Below, one piece after another: positions 54,691-62,856 of a stretch of 64,000 nucleotides of DNA. The position numbers and the translations under genes are program-made. Numbering within the stretch: position 1 is the first letter of the stretch; every line of letters starts with the position of its first letter. The stretch spans positions 427,727 to 491,726 of the forward strand of contig NZ_JAQMHX010000003.1 of NCBI RefSeq assembly GCF_028331445.1, given 5' to 3'. A model generated the notes under the pieces. It was not told the origin of the DNA. It did not search any database and saw nothing but the letters and a program-made list of their open reading frames with translations. Source of the DNA: Candidatus Phyllobacterium onerii (GTDB taxonomy: Bacteria > Pseudomonadota > Alphaproteobacteria > Rhizobiales > Rhizobiaceae).

Positions 54691-56772
54691 ATGTATCTGT
54701 CATTGGATTTCCAGCCTCTTGTTTCAAACACACTTCTCGCGCTTTTGCTCGTACCGCTGTTCATTCTTACGCTGGCCGGAATCTATTTTCGCCAGCGCGG
54801 CAGCCTGATCCGGCTGTTGGCCGTCGCTGCATTTGCCATGGCACTCTTCAATCCGATTATCGTGAATGAGGAACGCGAGCCGCTGAAAAGCGTCGTTGCT
54901 GTCGTTGCTGACCGCAGCCAGAGTCAGGATATCGGCAACCGCACTGCAGACACGGATGCAGCTTTGAAACAGGTTCAGACAGAACTTGGTCGGCTGCCGC
55001 AGTTCGAGGTCAGGACGGTCGAAACCGGTCAAGCAACCGAAAATGATGACGCAACCTCAACACGTTTGTTCCAGGCATTGAATGGCATTTTCCGTGATGT
55101 GCCGCCAGCGCGTATCGGCGGCGCGATCATGATCACGGACGGCCAGATTCATGATATCCCTGCCAATATGGCCGGTCTCGGGTTCAGTGCTCCGGTGCAT
55201 GGGCTAATCACCGGCACGCCCGGCGAAATCGACCGCCGTATCCAATTTGTCCGAGCGCCACGTTTCGGGTTGACCGGCAAGCCGCAGGAAATGACATACA
55301 AGGTGACGGCGTCGGGCGAGCCGCAAGGCGGCCGCGCGCGTGTTAGCGTGCGCGTGAACGGTGATGAGGTGAGCAATCACGATGCCATCATCGGTCAGGA
55401 GATGCCGCTGGAGGTTACGCTACCGCGAGCAGGCGTGAACATTGTCGAAATTGTCGTGGATGCCGTTCCGAACGAACTCACGGAAGTGAACAACCGGGCC
55501 GTTGCCATGGTTGACGGCATTCGCGAGAATCTGCGTGTCCTGCTGGTTTCCGGCGAACCGCATAATGGCGAGCGCACGTGGCGCAATCTTTTGAAATCCG
55601 ACGCATCCGTCGATTTAGTGCACTTCACGATTTTGCGGCCGCCCGAGAAGCAGGATTCGACACCGATCAACGAGCTTTCGCTGATTGCCTTCCCAACGCG
55701 GGAACTTTTCGTCGACAAGATCGAGCAGTTTGACCTCATCATTTTCGATCGCTACCAACACCGCGATGTGCTTCCGCTGCTCTATTACGACTACATCAAC
55801 GATTATGTCCAAAAGGGTGGCGCACTTCTCATCGCCGCAGGTCCTGAATACGCGGGCAATATGTCGATCGCCAATACGCCGCTCCTTTCGGTCCTGCCTG
55901 CGACGCCAACGGGGAACATCGAAGAAAAAGCGTTCTATCCGCGTCTGAGCGATCAAGGTAAACGCCATCCGGTAACACGTGGCCTTGAGGGCAGTACGCA
56001 GGAGCCACCGCACTGGAGCCGCTGGTTCCGCGTTATTGACGTCAATCAACCCGAAGGCACAACAGTCATGGATGCGGGCGATAAGCCATTACTGGTGCTC
56101 AATCATGTTGGAGAAGGCCGTGTAGGCATGTTCCTTTCCGACCAAGGCTGGCTCTGGGCGCGCGGCTTCGAAGGCGGCGGCCCGCATGCCGCGCTCTACC
56201 GGCGCATCGCCCACTGGCTTATGAAAGAGCCGGAGTTGGAAGAAGAAGCACTGACAGCAAGCGGTAGCGGCCGCAACCTGGAGATCCGCCGGCAGACCAT
56301 GCAGAAGACCGCCAACGCTGCGAGCGTCATCACGCCATCGGGCAAGACGAGGTCCATTCCCCTGACGGAAACCGAGCCAGGGGTCTTTACAGCTTCAGTG
56401 ACGACCGATGAAATCGGCCTTTACCAGGTGGCCAATGGTGATCTGACGACGCTTGCCCATGTCGGACCCGTCGACGCACCAGAATTCAGTGACAATGTTT
56501 CCACAACCGCCAAGCTCGATCCGCTGGCACGCGAAACCGGTGGCGGAACGCGGCGGCTGCGGCCAGCCGCCGACCAGAGCACCATCGAGGTTCCTAATAT
56601 CGTCGCGTCGCGCGGCATGGCGAGCGCGAGTGGCGACAACTGGATCGGGTTGCGCCCGACCAACGAGACGATCCTCAAGAGCGTCAATCGCCTGCCGCTG
56701 TTTTCAGGCTTCCTCGGCCTCGCTGCGATGATCCTGGTGCTGGGCGGCATGTGGTACCGCGAAGGCAAGTAG
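54691..56772 (+). CDS. VWA-like membrane protein of the MoxR cluster
   Basis: A 693-residue protein with two N-terminal helices (about 10-30 and 37-55), then a VWA-type domain: VVAVVADRSQSQD gives D-x-S-x-S, and AIMITDGQIHD supplies the later MIDAS Asp. A central part with NLRVLLVSGEPHNGERTWRN and GALLIAAGPEYAG looks like a class I glutamine-amidotransferase-like fold without its catalytic Cys. A final helix near 668-688 (FSGFLGLAAMILVLGG) anchors the C-terminus. It starts three bases after the DUF4159 gene. It is probably the substrate or scaffold for the MoxR ATPase. Confidence 0.88.
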   Translation: MYLSLDFQPLVSNTLLALLLVPLFILTLAGIYFRQRGSLIRLLAVAAFAMALFNPIIVNEEREPLKSVVAVVADRSQSQDIGNRTADTDAALKQVQTELGRLPQFEVRTVETGQATENDDATSTRLFQALNGIFRDVPPARIGGAIMITDGQIHDIPANMAGLGFSAPVHGLITGTPGEIDRRIQFVRAPRFGLTGKPQEMTYKVTASGEPQGGRARVSVRVNGDEVSNHDAIIGQEMPLEVTLPRAGVNIVEIVVDAVPNELTEVNNRAVAMVDGIRENLRVLLVSGEPHNGERTWRNLLKSDASVDLVHFTILRPPEKQDSTPINELSLIAFPTRELFVDKIEQFDLIIFDRYQHRDVLPLLYYDYINDYVQKGGALLIAAGPEYAGNMSIANTPLLSVLPATPTGNIEEKAFYPRLSDQGKRHPVTRGLEGSTQEPPHWSRWFRVIDVNQPEGTTVMDAGDKPLLVLNHVGEGRVGMFLSDQGWLWARGFEGGGPHAALYRRIAHWLMKEPELEEEALTASGSGRNLEIRRQTMQKTANAASVITPSGKTRSIPLTETEPGVFTASVTTDEIGLYQVANGDLTTLAHVGPVDAPEFSDNVSTTAKLDPLARETGGGTRRLRPAADQSTIEVPNIVASRGMASASGDNWIGLRPTNETILKSVNRLPLFSGFLGLAAMILVLGGMWYREGK

Positions 56773-56780
56773 TGGTATCG

Positions 56781-57302
56781 TCAGGCCAGATTACTATCAG
56801 GTCTGGGTGGCGTGGCGTACCCGCCCTGCACGGCCTCCAAGGCGCGCGGTGTTAGTTCGCAGGCGAGAAACCGGGTCGGTTCCACGGGCGCGGGCATTTC
56901 GATCAGATGACCTGGTATCTGGCGGAAGCCAAAAGGCGCATAGTAAGGCTCATCGCCGACAAGGACAACCAGATGGTGGCCAGCGACACGCGCCGCTTTC
57001 ATACTGGTGCGCATCAGCGCAGCCCCGATGCCTTGATTTTTCCATGCAGGATGTACCGCCAAGGGGCCGAGAAGCAAAGCCGAAGTCGTGCCAATATGGA
57101 TTGGCGTTAGCCGGACCGATGCTACCACGTGCTCTCCGTTCAACGCGACGAAGGAGAGCGCGCGATCGTGCGGGCCACCTTCACGAATCCGGTATGCAGC
57201 ACGAGCAAACCGTCCAGGTCCGAAAGCTTCTTTGTTGATGTCTTCTATGGCAGCGTCATGCACCGGGTTCTCCGGGGCGTAAGTCACGACTTGGGTCAGC
57301 AT
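56781..57302 (-). CDS. GNAT family N-acetyltransferase
   Basis: A 173-residue acetyltransferase: the acceptor-side VRLTPIHIGTTSALLLGPLA, the acetyl-CoA pyrophosphate loop AVHPAWKNQGIGAALMRT (Q/R-x-x-G-x-G/A) and a YYAPFGFRQIPG end typical of the predicted YhbS-like group. The substrate is unknown. The frame is open to 57665, but that extension lacks domain features; the Met at 57302 begins the fold. It converges on the MoxR cluster after nine bases. Confidence 0.88.
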   Translation of the reverse strand: MLTQVVTYAPENPVHDAAIEDINKEAFGPGRFARAAYRIREGGPHDRALSFVALNGEHVVASVRLTPIHIGTTSALLLGPLAVHPAWKNQGIGAALMRTSMKAARVAGHHLVVLVGDEPYYAPFGFRQIPGHLIEMPAPVEPTRFLACELTPRALEAVQGGYATPPRPDSNLA

Positions 57303-57616
57303 GCTGAGTGTCTTTTTGAAAGGAGTGGATACGCGCCTCGAACCCGGTTGTTGGCAACACAGGAATTTCCGCCGCTTGGAAAAAGCGCCGGTTCGGGTTT
57401 CATCGTCGGATGAACAGAATTCCTGCCACAAAAGTCTCCTTTTTTGTTCGCGTAACATCAAAAGAAACTGCCGTAAACCGAAAATCCGGTTTGTCCGGCA
57501 AAAAGTGACACTCTGTTCACCGGCTTGGTCATGGAACCGAGAGGAATTGAGCTTAACTGTGAGGAACAACGAAATACTGAAATCAACCAGCGCACGGCGT
57601 GGTTCCAGGAGACGAG
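57303..57616. other. Intergenic region between GNAT and the GST-like gene
   Basis: 314 bases between two divergently read genes. No ORF here has a ribosome site or family features. It should contain both promoters; AT-rich tracts such as the CTCCTTTTTTGTTCG stretch near 57440-57465 lie in the middle. No repeat or hairpin of note was seen. Confidence 0.4.
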
Positions 57617-58594
57617 ATGGGTTTATTGATTGATGGCGTGTGGCACAACCAGTGGTACGATACAAAGGACACTGGCGGCCGTTTCATCCGGACCGAGTCA
57701 CAGTTTCGCAATTGGGTGACTGCTGATGGTAGCGCGGGACCATCGGGCAAGGCCGGATTCAAGGCCGAACCTGGTCGCTATCATTTGTATGTTTCCTATG
57801 CTTGTCCCTGGGCGCACCGCACGCTGATTTTCCGTGCACTCAAACAACTGCAGGACGTAATTTCGGTGTCAGTCGTCGACCATTACATGGGAGCGGAAGG
57901 CTGGACATTCTACGAAAAGGACGGCGCAACACCGGACCACCTCTTCGGCTATAAGCGCTTGCACGAAGTCTATACACGCGCCGATCCCAATTATTCGGGC
58001 CGCGTGACCGTACCGGTTCTTTGGGACAAACAGCAGAAGACCATCGTTTCCAATGAATCGTCAGAGATCATTCGAATGCTCAATTCCGCTTTCAACGACT
58101 TCGGCGATGCCTCCCTCGATTTTTATCCAGAAGCACTGCGCGGCGAGATCGATGAGATCAACGCGCTGGTCTATCCGAACATCAACAACGGCGTCTATCG
58201 GGCTGGCTTTGCCACGACGCAAGAAGCTTATGAAGAGGCGTTTGCACAATTGTTCGATGCGCTTGACCAGGTGGAGGAACGGCTGTCCCGTCAGCGTTAT
58301 CTCGTCGGCAATCAACTAACAGAAGCCGACTGGCGCCTGTTTACCACGCTGCTACGCTTCGATCCCGTCTATGTGGGTCATTTCAAATGCAATCGCCAGC
58401 GCATTGCCGACTATCCGAACCTGTCGAACTACACTCGCGAACTATATCAGGTGCAGGGCGTGGCCCCGACAATGAATTTGAAACACATCAAGGCGCACTA
58501 CTACGGCAGTCACAAAACCATCAATCCAAGCGGGATAATTCCTGTCGGACCGGAAATTGACTACACGGCCCCGCACGATCGCGACCGTTTCTGA
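57617..58594 (+). CDS. Glutathionyl-hydroquinone reductase-like (Xi-class GST, YqjG family)
   Basis: A 325-residue protein with a thioredoxin-like domain then a helical GST domain. The active site is YACPWAHRTLIF, with the Cys that forms the mixed disulfide; VSVVDHYMG and VPVLWDKQQKTIVSNESSEI follow. In family members this reduces glutathionyl-hydroquinones. ATG 57617 is chosen for its CAGGAG site and the standard MGLLIDGVWHNQWYDT start. It ends four bases from a convergent NUDIX gene. Confidence 0.93.
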   Translation: MGLLIDGVWHNQWYDTKDTGGRFIRTESQFRNWVTADGSAGPSGKAGFKAEPGRYHLYVSYACPWAHRTLIFRALKQLQDVISVSVVDHYMGAEGWTFYEKDGATPDHLFGYKRLHEVYTRADPNYSGRVTVPVLWDKQQKTIVSNESSEIIRMLNSAFNDFGDASLDFYPEALRGEIDEINALVYPNINNGVYRAGFATTQEAYEEAFAQLFDALDQVEERLSRQRYLVGNQLTEADWRLFTTLLRFDPVYVGHFKCNRQRIADYPNLSNYTRELYQVQGVAPTMNLKHIKAHYYGSHKTINPSGIIPVGPEIDYTAPHDRDRF

Positions 58595-58597
58595 TCG

Positions 58598-59068
58598 CTA
58601 CCAGTCAAGCGGGACGTCAGCGCCGTCCAGAATCTCGGCGAGCCGGCGCCGTGTGGACGGTGTAGTATCCTGTGGCAGGGCGTCGAGTTTGAAAAACCCC
58701 GCTTCGGCAATCTCGCGATTGGCGATGAACGGTGTTACCTGCCGGAACGAGCGGCAAACATAAAGCGCAACGTGATCGCGTCTTGACGCGTGCGCATTAT
58801 GATAGATGGCGAAAAGCTGGGGCCTGCCGGTGAGCTCGATATTACCTTCCTCCATCAGTTCCTTCTTGAGCGTCTCTTCAATCGTATGCCCCGTTTCCAC
58901 GCCACCGCCCGGAAATTGCCAGCCGGGAACATAAGTGTGGCGAATGAGAAATACCGATTGCTCCTTGTCATCCAGAACAACACCGCGGGCACCAAGGGTC
59001 ATGGGTCGACGAAGCAGAAAGTAGGTATGGAACAGGCGATGACGCCATTTTGAACGTTTTTCAACCAT
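58598..59068 (-). CDS. NUDIX hydrolase
   Basis: A 156-residue NUDIX protein. The box is GGGVETGHTIEETLKKEL followed by MEEGNI; Lys replaces the usual Arg of the R-E-U triplet, while all three acidic metal-binding positions remain. An N-terminal helix with RHRLFHTYFLLRRPMTLGAR resembles predicted mRNA-decapping-like or sugar-nucleotide hydrolases. The substrate is unknown. It is divergent from the metallophosphoesterase, 85 bases away. Confidence 0.88.
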   Translation of the reverse strand: MVEKRSKWRHRLFHTYFLLRRPMTLGARGVVLDDKEQSVFLIRHTYVPGWQFPGGGVETGHTIEETLKKELMEEGNIELTGRPQLFAIYHNAHASRRDHVALYVCRSFRQVTPFIANREIAEAGFFKLDALPQDTTPSTRRRLAEILDGADVPLDW

Positions 59069-59153
59069 TCTGTCTGACCTTGGCCGGAACTGCTCCGGTG
59101 TGCGACGGTTGTATCACTGGATTTCGCGCCAATACTCTCATAAAGCTGAGTCG

Positions 59154-60080
59154 ATGTTCCACCTCGCTCATATCTCCGACATACATCTGTCGCCTTTACC
59201 CGCGCTGACTTTGCGTGAACTGATCTCCAAGCGCATTACTGGCTATATCAATTGGCGATCGAACCGCAAGGGCTCGATGACAAGCGGTACACTGGATGTT
59301 CTTGTGGCCGATATGAAGGCACAGTCCCCGGATCATATCGCCGTCACCGGAGATCTCGTGAACTTGGCTCTGGATGAGGAACTGGAGACGGCACAGCGCT
59401 GGCTCAAAACCTTGGGTGACCCCGCTGACATCTCGGTTGTCCCCGGTAATCATGATGCGTACGTGCCGGGTGCGCTAAAAAAGACACGCCGCTTTTGGCA
59501 ACCGTGGATGCGTGGCGATGCTCAGGCAGCGGCAAACAGCCCTGTGGAGTTCCCATATCTTCGCGTCCGCGGCGACGTAGCACTTATTGGAGTTTCCTCA
59601 GCGCGCGCTACCGCTCCCTTCATGGCGACCGGCGATATTCGCGAGCGGCAAGCTCGAAAATTGGGCGAACTCCTCGATGACACAGGTAAACTTGGCCTCT
59701 TCCGGGTAATTATGATCCACCATCCGCCAGTGCGCGGCGCCGCGCCTTCTCACAAGCGCCTGCTTGGCATCGGTCTTTTTCAGCGCACAGTTCGCAAACA
59801 TGGAGCTGAATTGGTTCTCCATGGCCATACGCACCTGGCGACACGCTACGAGATTGAAGGTCCAAGTTGGAAAATACCCGTGATATGCGTCCCCTCGGCA
59901 AGCCAGAGTTTTGGTGGAAATCATAAGCCTCCCGCGGCGTTCAATCTGTTTGCCATTGCCAAAACCAATATTGGCTGGTCGTGTCATATGATTGAGCGCG
60001 GAATTGTCGATGAGCAGATGAGCATCCGGACTATCCGCGAACATGACCTTCAAGTCGGCGCTGTACTCGCCCCGGTGTGA
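59154..60080 (+). CDS. Calcineurin-like metallophosphoesterase
   Basis: A 308-residue enzyme with all five metallophosphoesterase motifs: AHISDIHLS (D-x-H), AVTGDLVN (GD), VVPGNHDAY (GNHD), MIHHPPV (H) and VLHGHTHLA (GHxH). Related cytoplasmic members hydrolyse cyclic nucleotides or lipid-A-like pyrophosphates (LpxH/CpdA-like), so the substrate remains open. ATG 59154 starts the first strand; the frame to 59100 adds nothing. A GGAAC-N16-GGTT sequence near 59085 is one base short of an EcfG promoter. It ends next to a convergent gene with one base between. Confidence 0.9.
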   Translation: MFHLAHISDIHLSPLPALTLRELISKRITGYINWRSNRKGSMTSGTLDVLVADMKAQSPDHIAVTGDLVNLALDEELETAQRWLKTLGDPADISVVPGNHDAYVPGALKKTRRFWQPWMRGDAQAAANSPVEFPYLRVRGDVALIGVSSARATAPFMATGDIRERQARKLGELLDDTGKLGLFRVIMIHHPPVRGAAPSHKRLLGIGLFQRTVRKHGAELVLHGHTHLATRYEIEGPSWKIPVICVPSASQSFGGNHKPPAAFNLFAIAKTNIGWSCHMIERGIVDEQMSIRTIREHDLQVGAVLAPV

Positions 60081-60081
60081 C

Positions 60082-60741
60082 TCAAAAATATGGCGATAAG
60101 CGATCCCAGAAAAATGCCAGGAGCGCTCCTGCACCCGCCAGACCGCCGATAGCAAACCACGTCAATACAGTGACCAGTTCGCCCACAACCGATCTGGAGC
60201 GATAGGTTGTGTTGGAAGAAACGACGGTTGGTCGAACCAATGCATGTTCAGTTGAACCAGAGTTCTCATCTTCCTGATAAATGACGGCTGAGCGAAGGTT
60301 GATCCTCTCACCCTCCATCAGGCGTTGACGCTCAACAATCCGCTCGGCGATATAATTGGTTACCGCGTCTGAAATGGGCTGCACGTCGGGCGATTCCGCC
60401 ACCACGATCCGCCCGAGCCTCGTGTCGCGGACAAACCGATACGTCCGACGATCACGGCCCATCATGACATGCGACGTCGGATCAATCCACAATCTCGGCT
60501 GCTGCCCTTTGGAAATTGCGAAATCCCATTGCAGATCGTCCACAGGTACATCATCGAATACCGGCTTCAGATCATGGGCAAGGATTTCGATCCTGGCGAG
60601 GTCCGCTTCCTTCATATCGACGACAACATCGCCGCGATCGGCGGCAGCAATTTGCACACCTCGAACGGCGTCAGCAAGTTTTCGCCGATTACCAACGGCG
60701 GTGATCTTCTCTCGCATTTCACTCATAAGCATTTCCGGCAC
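60082..60741 (-). CDS. Conserved hypothetical membrane protein
   Basis: A 219-residue protein without a recognised domain. The first ~130 residues form a probable cytoplasmic domain (IAAADRGDVVVDMKEADLAR, PVFDDVPVDDLQWDFAISKG, WIDPTSHVMMGRDRRTYRFV), and a single transmembrane helix lies near the C-terminus (VLTWFAIGGLAGAGALLAFFW, about residues 190-212). A Met at residue 6 (60726) is an alternative start. It resembles tail-anchored alphaproteobacterial proteins of unknown role; nothing nearby suggests a partner. Confidence 0.75.
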   Translation of the reverse strand: MPEMLMSEMREKITAVGNRRKLADAVRGVQIAAADRGDVVVDMKEADLARIEILAHDLKPVFDDVPVDDLQWDFAISKGQQPRLWIDPTSHVMMGRDRRTYRFVRDTRLGRIVVAESPDVQPISDAVTNYIAERIVERQRLMEGERINLRSAVIYQEDENSGSTEHALVRPTVVSSNTTYRSRSVVGELVTVLTWFAIGGLAGAGALLAFFWDRLSPYF

Positions 60742-60829
60742 GAGCTAGGGTTAGAGCATCATTAACCATCTGTCGCGGCCATTGCATCAGAAACTTGTCT
60801 GGAATGATTTTCGTTCCCCGTATAAATGA

Positions 60830-60849
60830 AAGGGCCCCGAAGGGCCCTT
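60830..60849 (-). terminator. Rho-independent terminator of leuA
   Basis: On the minus strand AAGGGCCC (60842-60849) and GGGCCCTT (60830-60837) pair around a four-base loop, followed by TCATTTATA. It starts two bases after the leuA stop codon. Confidence 0.75.
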
Positions 60850-60851
60850 CA

Positions 60852-62549
60852 TCACTTTCCGATTATCCGGTTTGCTGCCGAGACAATGCCCTCAAGTGAG
60901 GCAGTCACAATGTTCTTGTTGATACCTGCACCAAAAATCTTGCCGCCGGGATGTTCGATTTCCATATAGCTGATCGCGGCTGCATCCGAACCGTGCTGGA
61001 GCGAGTGTTCCGAATAGTTCACAACCGACAATTTAGTGCCGAGATAGTGCGAAAGAGCGTCAATGAAACCATCGACCGGGCCGGTGCCCCTTCCCTCAAT
61101 CCGTTTTGTTTCACCGCGATCAGTGATCTCCGCAGAAAGCACACGCACCCCCTTGCGCTCAGTATCGGGATAGGTGTGGTGGTCGACGAATTTCAACCGC
61201 GCGTTCGGCTGTTCGACATAGAGTTCCTGGAAGCGATCGTAGATGCGCTTGGACGGCATCTCCTTGCCCTCCTCATCCGTGATCTGCTGGATGTCTTCAC
61301 GAAACTCCACTTGCATGCCACGCGGCAAATTCAGGCCGTAGTCGGCTTGAAGGATATAGGCGATGCCGCCCTTGCCGGACTGTGAGTTGATGCGGATGAT
61401 TGCCTCATAGCTGCGCCCGACATCCTGCGGATCAATGGGCAGATAAGGCACCTCCCACAGCATCTTGTTGGCTTGCTTGATTGCCTTCATCCCCTTGTTG
61501 ATCGCGTCCTGATGCGATCCGGAAAACGCCGTGTAGACCAGTTCGCCGACATAAGGGTGACGCTCGGGGATAATAAGCTGGTTGGAATACTCGTATACCT
61601 CCTTCATCCGGTTGATGTCGGAGCAGTCGAGTTCGGGATCGACGCCTTGCGTAAACATGTTCAGAGCCAACGTAACGATATCGACATTGCCGGTGCGCTC
61701 GCCATTGCCAAACAAGGTGCCTTCGACGCGGTCGGCACCAGCCATCAGTCCGAGTTCGGTGGTTGCAACGCCGGTGCCACGATCATTATGCGGATGCAGC
61801 GAGATGATCAGATTTTGGCGATTGTCGAGCTGACGGCACATCCATTCGATGCGATCCGCATAGATGTTTGGCGTGGACATCTCCACCGTCGAAGGCAAAT
61901 TGATGATCAACTTGTTGTCAGGTGTTGGCTTGACGATTTCCGTTACCGCATTGCAGATTTCCAATGCGACTTCGAGTTCGGTGCCCGTAAAGCTTTCCGG
62001 CGAGTACTCAAAACGATAGCCTCCGCCTGCCCTTGCCGCCATATCCGTGATCATTTTGGCGGCATCTGTGGCAATGGTCTTGATGCCGTGAACGTCCTTG
62101 TTGAACACGACGCGCCGCTGCAACTCACTGGTTGAATTGTAGAAATGTACGATCGGTTTGTGCGCGCCTTCCAAGGATTCGAAGGTACGGGTAATCAATT
62201 CAGGACGGCACTGCACCAGCACCTGCAGGGAAACATCCGGGCCAGAGTTGCCTTCCTCCACGCACCAGCGCGCAAAGTCGAAATCCGTTTGCGAGGCGGA
62301 AGGGAAACCGATCTCAATTTCCTTGAATCCCATCTCGAGCAGCAGCGCGAACATGCGCACTTTCCTGTCGTGCCCCATCGGATCGATCAATGCCTGGTTA
62401 CCATCGCGCAAATCGACGGAACACCAGATGGGTGCCTTCTCGATACGTTTGGAAGGCCACTGCCGATCTTTCAGATCGACCATGGGATAAGGTTCGTATT
62501 TCTTGGCGGCATAGGGCATGCCCATGTTCCGTTGGATCATGTCGATCAT
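60852..62549 (-). CDS. leuA: 2-isopropylmalate synthase
   Basis: A 565-residue long-form enzyme for the first committed step of leucine synthesis: acetyl-CoA plus 2-oxoisovalerate to 2-isopropylmalate. The HMGL-like barrel starts WCSVDLRDGNQALIDPMG and carries the metal motif LHPHNDRGTGVA and GNGERTGNVDIVTLALN; the C-terminal regulatory domain includes HYLGTKLSVVNYSEHSL. An alternative start is the Met at residue 9 (62525). A leucine-rich leader and attenuator lie upstream, giving feedback at transcription. Confidence 0.96.
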   Translation of the reverse strand: MIDMIQRNMGMPYAAKKYEPYPMVDLKDRQWPSKRIEKAPIWCSVDLRDGNQALIDPMGHDRKVRMFALLLEMGFKEIEIGFPSASQTDFDFARWCVEEGNSGPDVSLQVLVQCRPELITRTFESLEGAHKPIVHFYNSTSELQRRVVFNKDVHGIKTIATDAAKMITDMAARAGGGYRFEYSPESFTGTELEVALEICNAVTEIVKPTPDNKLIINLPSTVEMSTPNIYADRIEWMCRQLDNRQNLIISLHPHNDRGTGVATTELGLMAGADRVEGTLFGNGERTGNVDIVTLALNMFTQGVDPELDCSDINRMKEVYEYSNQLIIPERHPYVGELVYTAFSGSHQDAINKGMKAIKQANKMLWEVPYLPIDPQDVGRSYEAIIRINSQSGKGGIAYILQADYGLNLPRGMQVEFREDIQQITDEEGKEMPSKRIYDRFQELYVEQPNARLKFVDHHTYPDTERKGVRVLSAEITDRGETKRIEGRGTGPVDGFIDALSHYLGTKLSVVNYSEHSLQHGSDAAAISYMEIEHPGGKIFGAGINKNIVTASLEGIVSAANRIIGK

Positions 62550-62637
62550 TTGTTTCTCGTTTCCGGCCGATGCGCATCAAATCTGGCGCGATTTCGGCAC
62601 TCTTCTTAAGTGTTACAGTTATCTTGTAAGGGAATAA

Positions 62638-62699
62638 GGAGCGATTGCCTGGCGGCCAATTCGACCGCCGGACGCTCCTCTTAACGAGCCCGGCGATCG
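62638..62699 (-). promoter_or_regulatory. leuA transcription attenuator (alternative stems)
   Basis: On the minus strand the terminator arm CCGGCGG (within 62662-62671) pairs with CCGCCAGG (within 62649-62655 region); the stem GGCGG/CCGCC at 62651-62655 and 62665-62669 is exact, and outer arms GGAGCG and CGCTCC (62638-62643 and 62673-62678) extend it. The end of the leader CGATCGCCGG (62690-62699) can instead pair with CCGGCGGTCG (62662-62671) by nine Watson-Crick pairs and one G-U, excluding the terminator. The T-run after the stem (TTATTCCCTT) is weak. Confidence 0.72.
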
Positions 62700-62797
62700 C
62701 CAGTAAGGTTAAGAAGAAGCGGAAGGAGAAATGCGCGATTGGTCACGCCCGCGGAAGCGGACTGAACGAATGACTGTGGGGTCGGGCGCGTTTTCAT
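62681..62797 (-). CDS. leuA leader peptide (leucine-rich, 38 residues)
   Basis: A short frame upstream of leuA on the same strand. The predicted product ends NRAFLLPLLLNLTGDRRAR; six of eight consecutive codons from the first CTC are Leu (CTC CTT CCG CTT CTT CTT AAC CTT). Such a run immediately ahead of an alternative hairpin is the hallmark of amino-acid attenuation. I place the start at ATG 62797, although no clear ribosome site precedes it; a shorter version could begin at the in-frame GTG eleven codons before the Leu run. Stop TAA is at 62681-62683. Confidence 0.7.
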   Translation of the reverse strand: MKTRPTPQSFVQSASAGVTNRAFLLPLLLNLTGDRRAR

Positions 62798-62856
62798 GGC
62801 CAGACAATTAAACGACTGTCGGGCCGGATGCAAGAAGAATGCTAGAGCAAGTTTGT

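Noticed and set aside
57303..57665. N-terminal extension of the GNAT frame
   Set aside because: It would overlap the divergent GST-like gene and adds ~120 residues without domain features; family length fits a start at 57302.
59083..59107. GGAAC-N16-GGTT resembling an EcfG promoter before the metallophosphoesterase gene
   Set aside because: The -10 element differs from CGTT at its first base; kept only as a remark because one mismatch in a short motif is common by chance.
62731..62811. Short plus-strand frame near leuA preceded by AAGGAGAA
   Set aside because: The purine stretch is too close to the ATG and is the complement of the Leu codons of the leader on the other strand, which explains it better.
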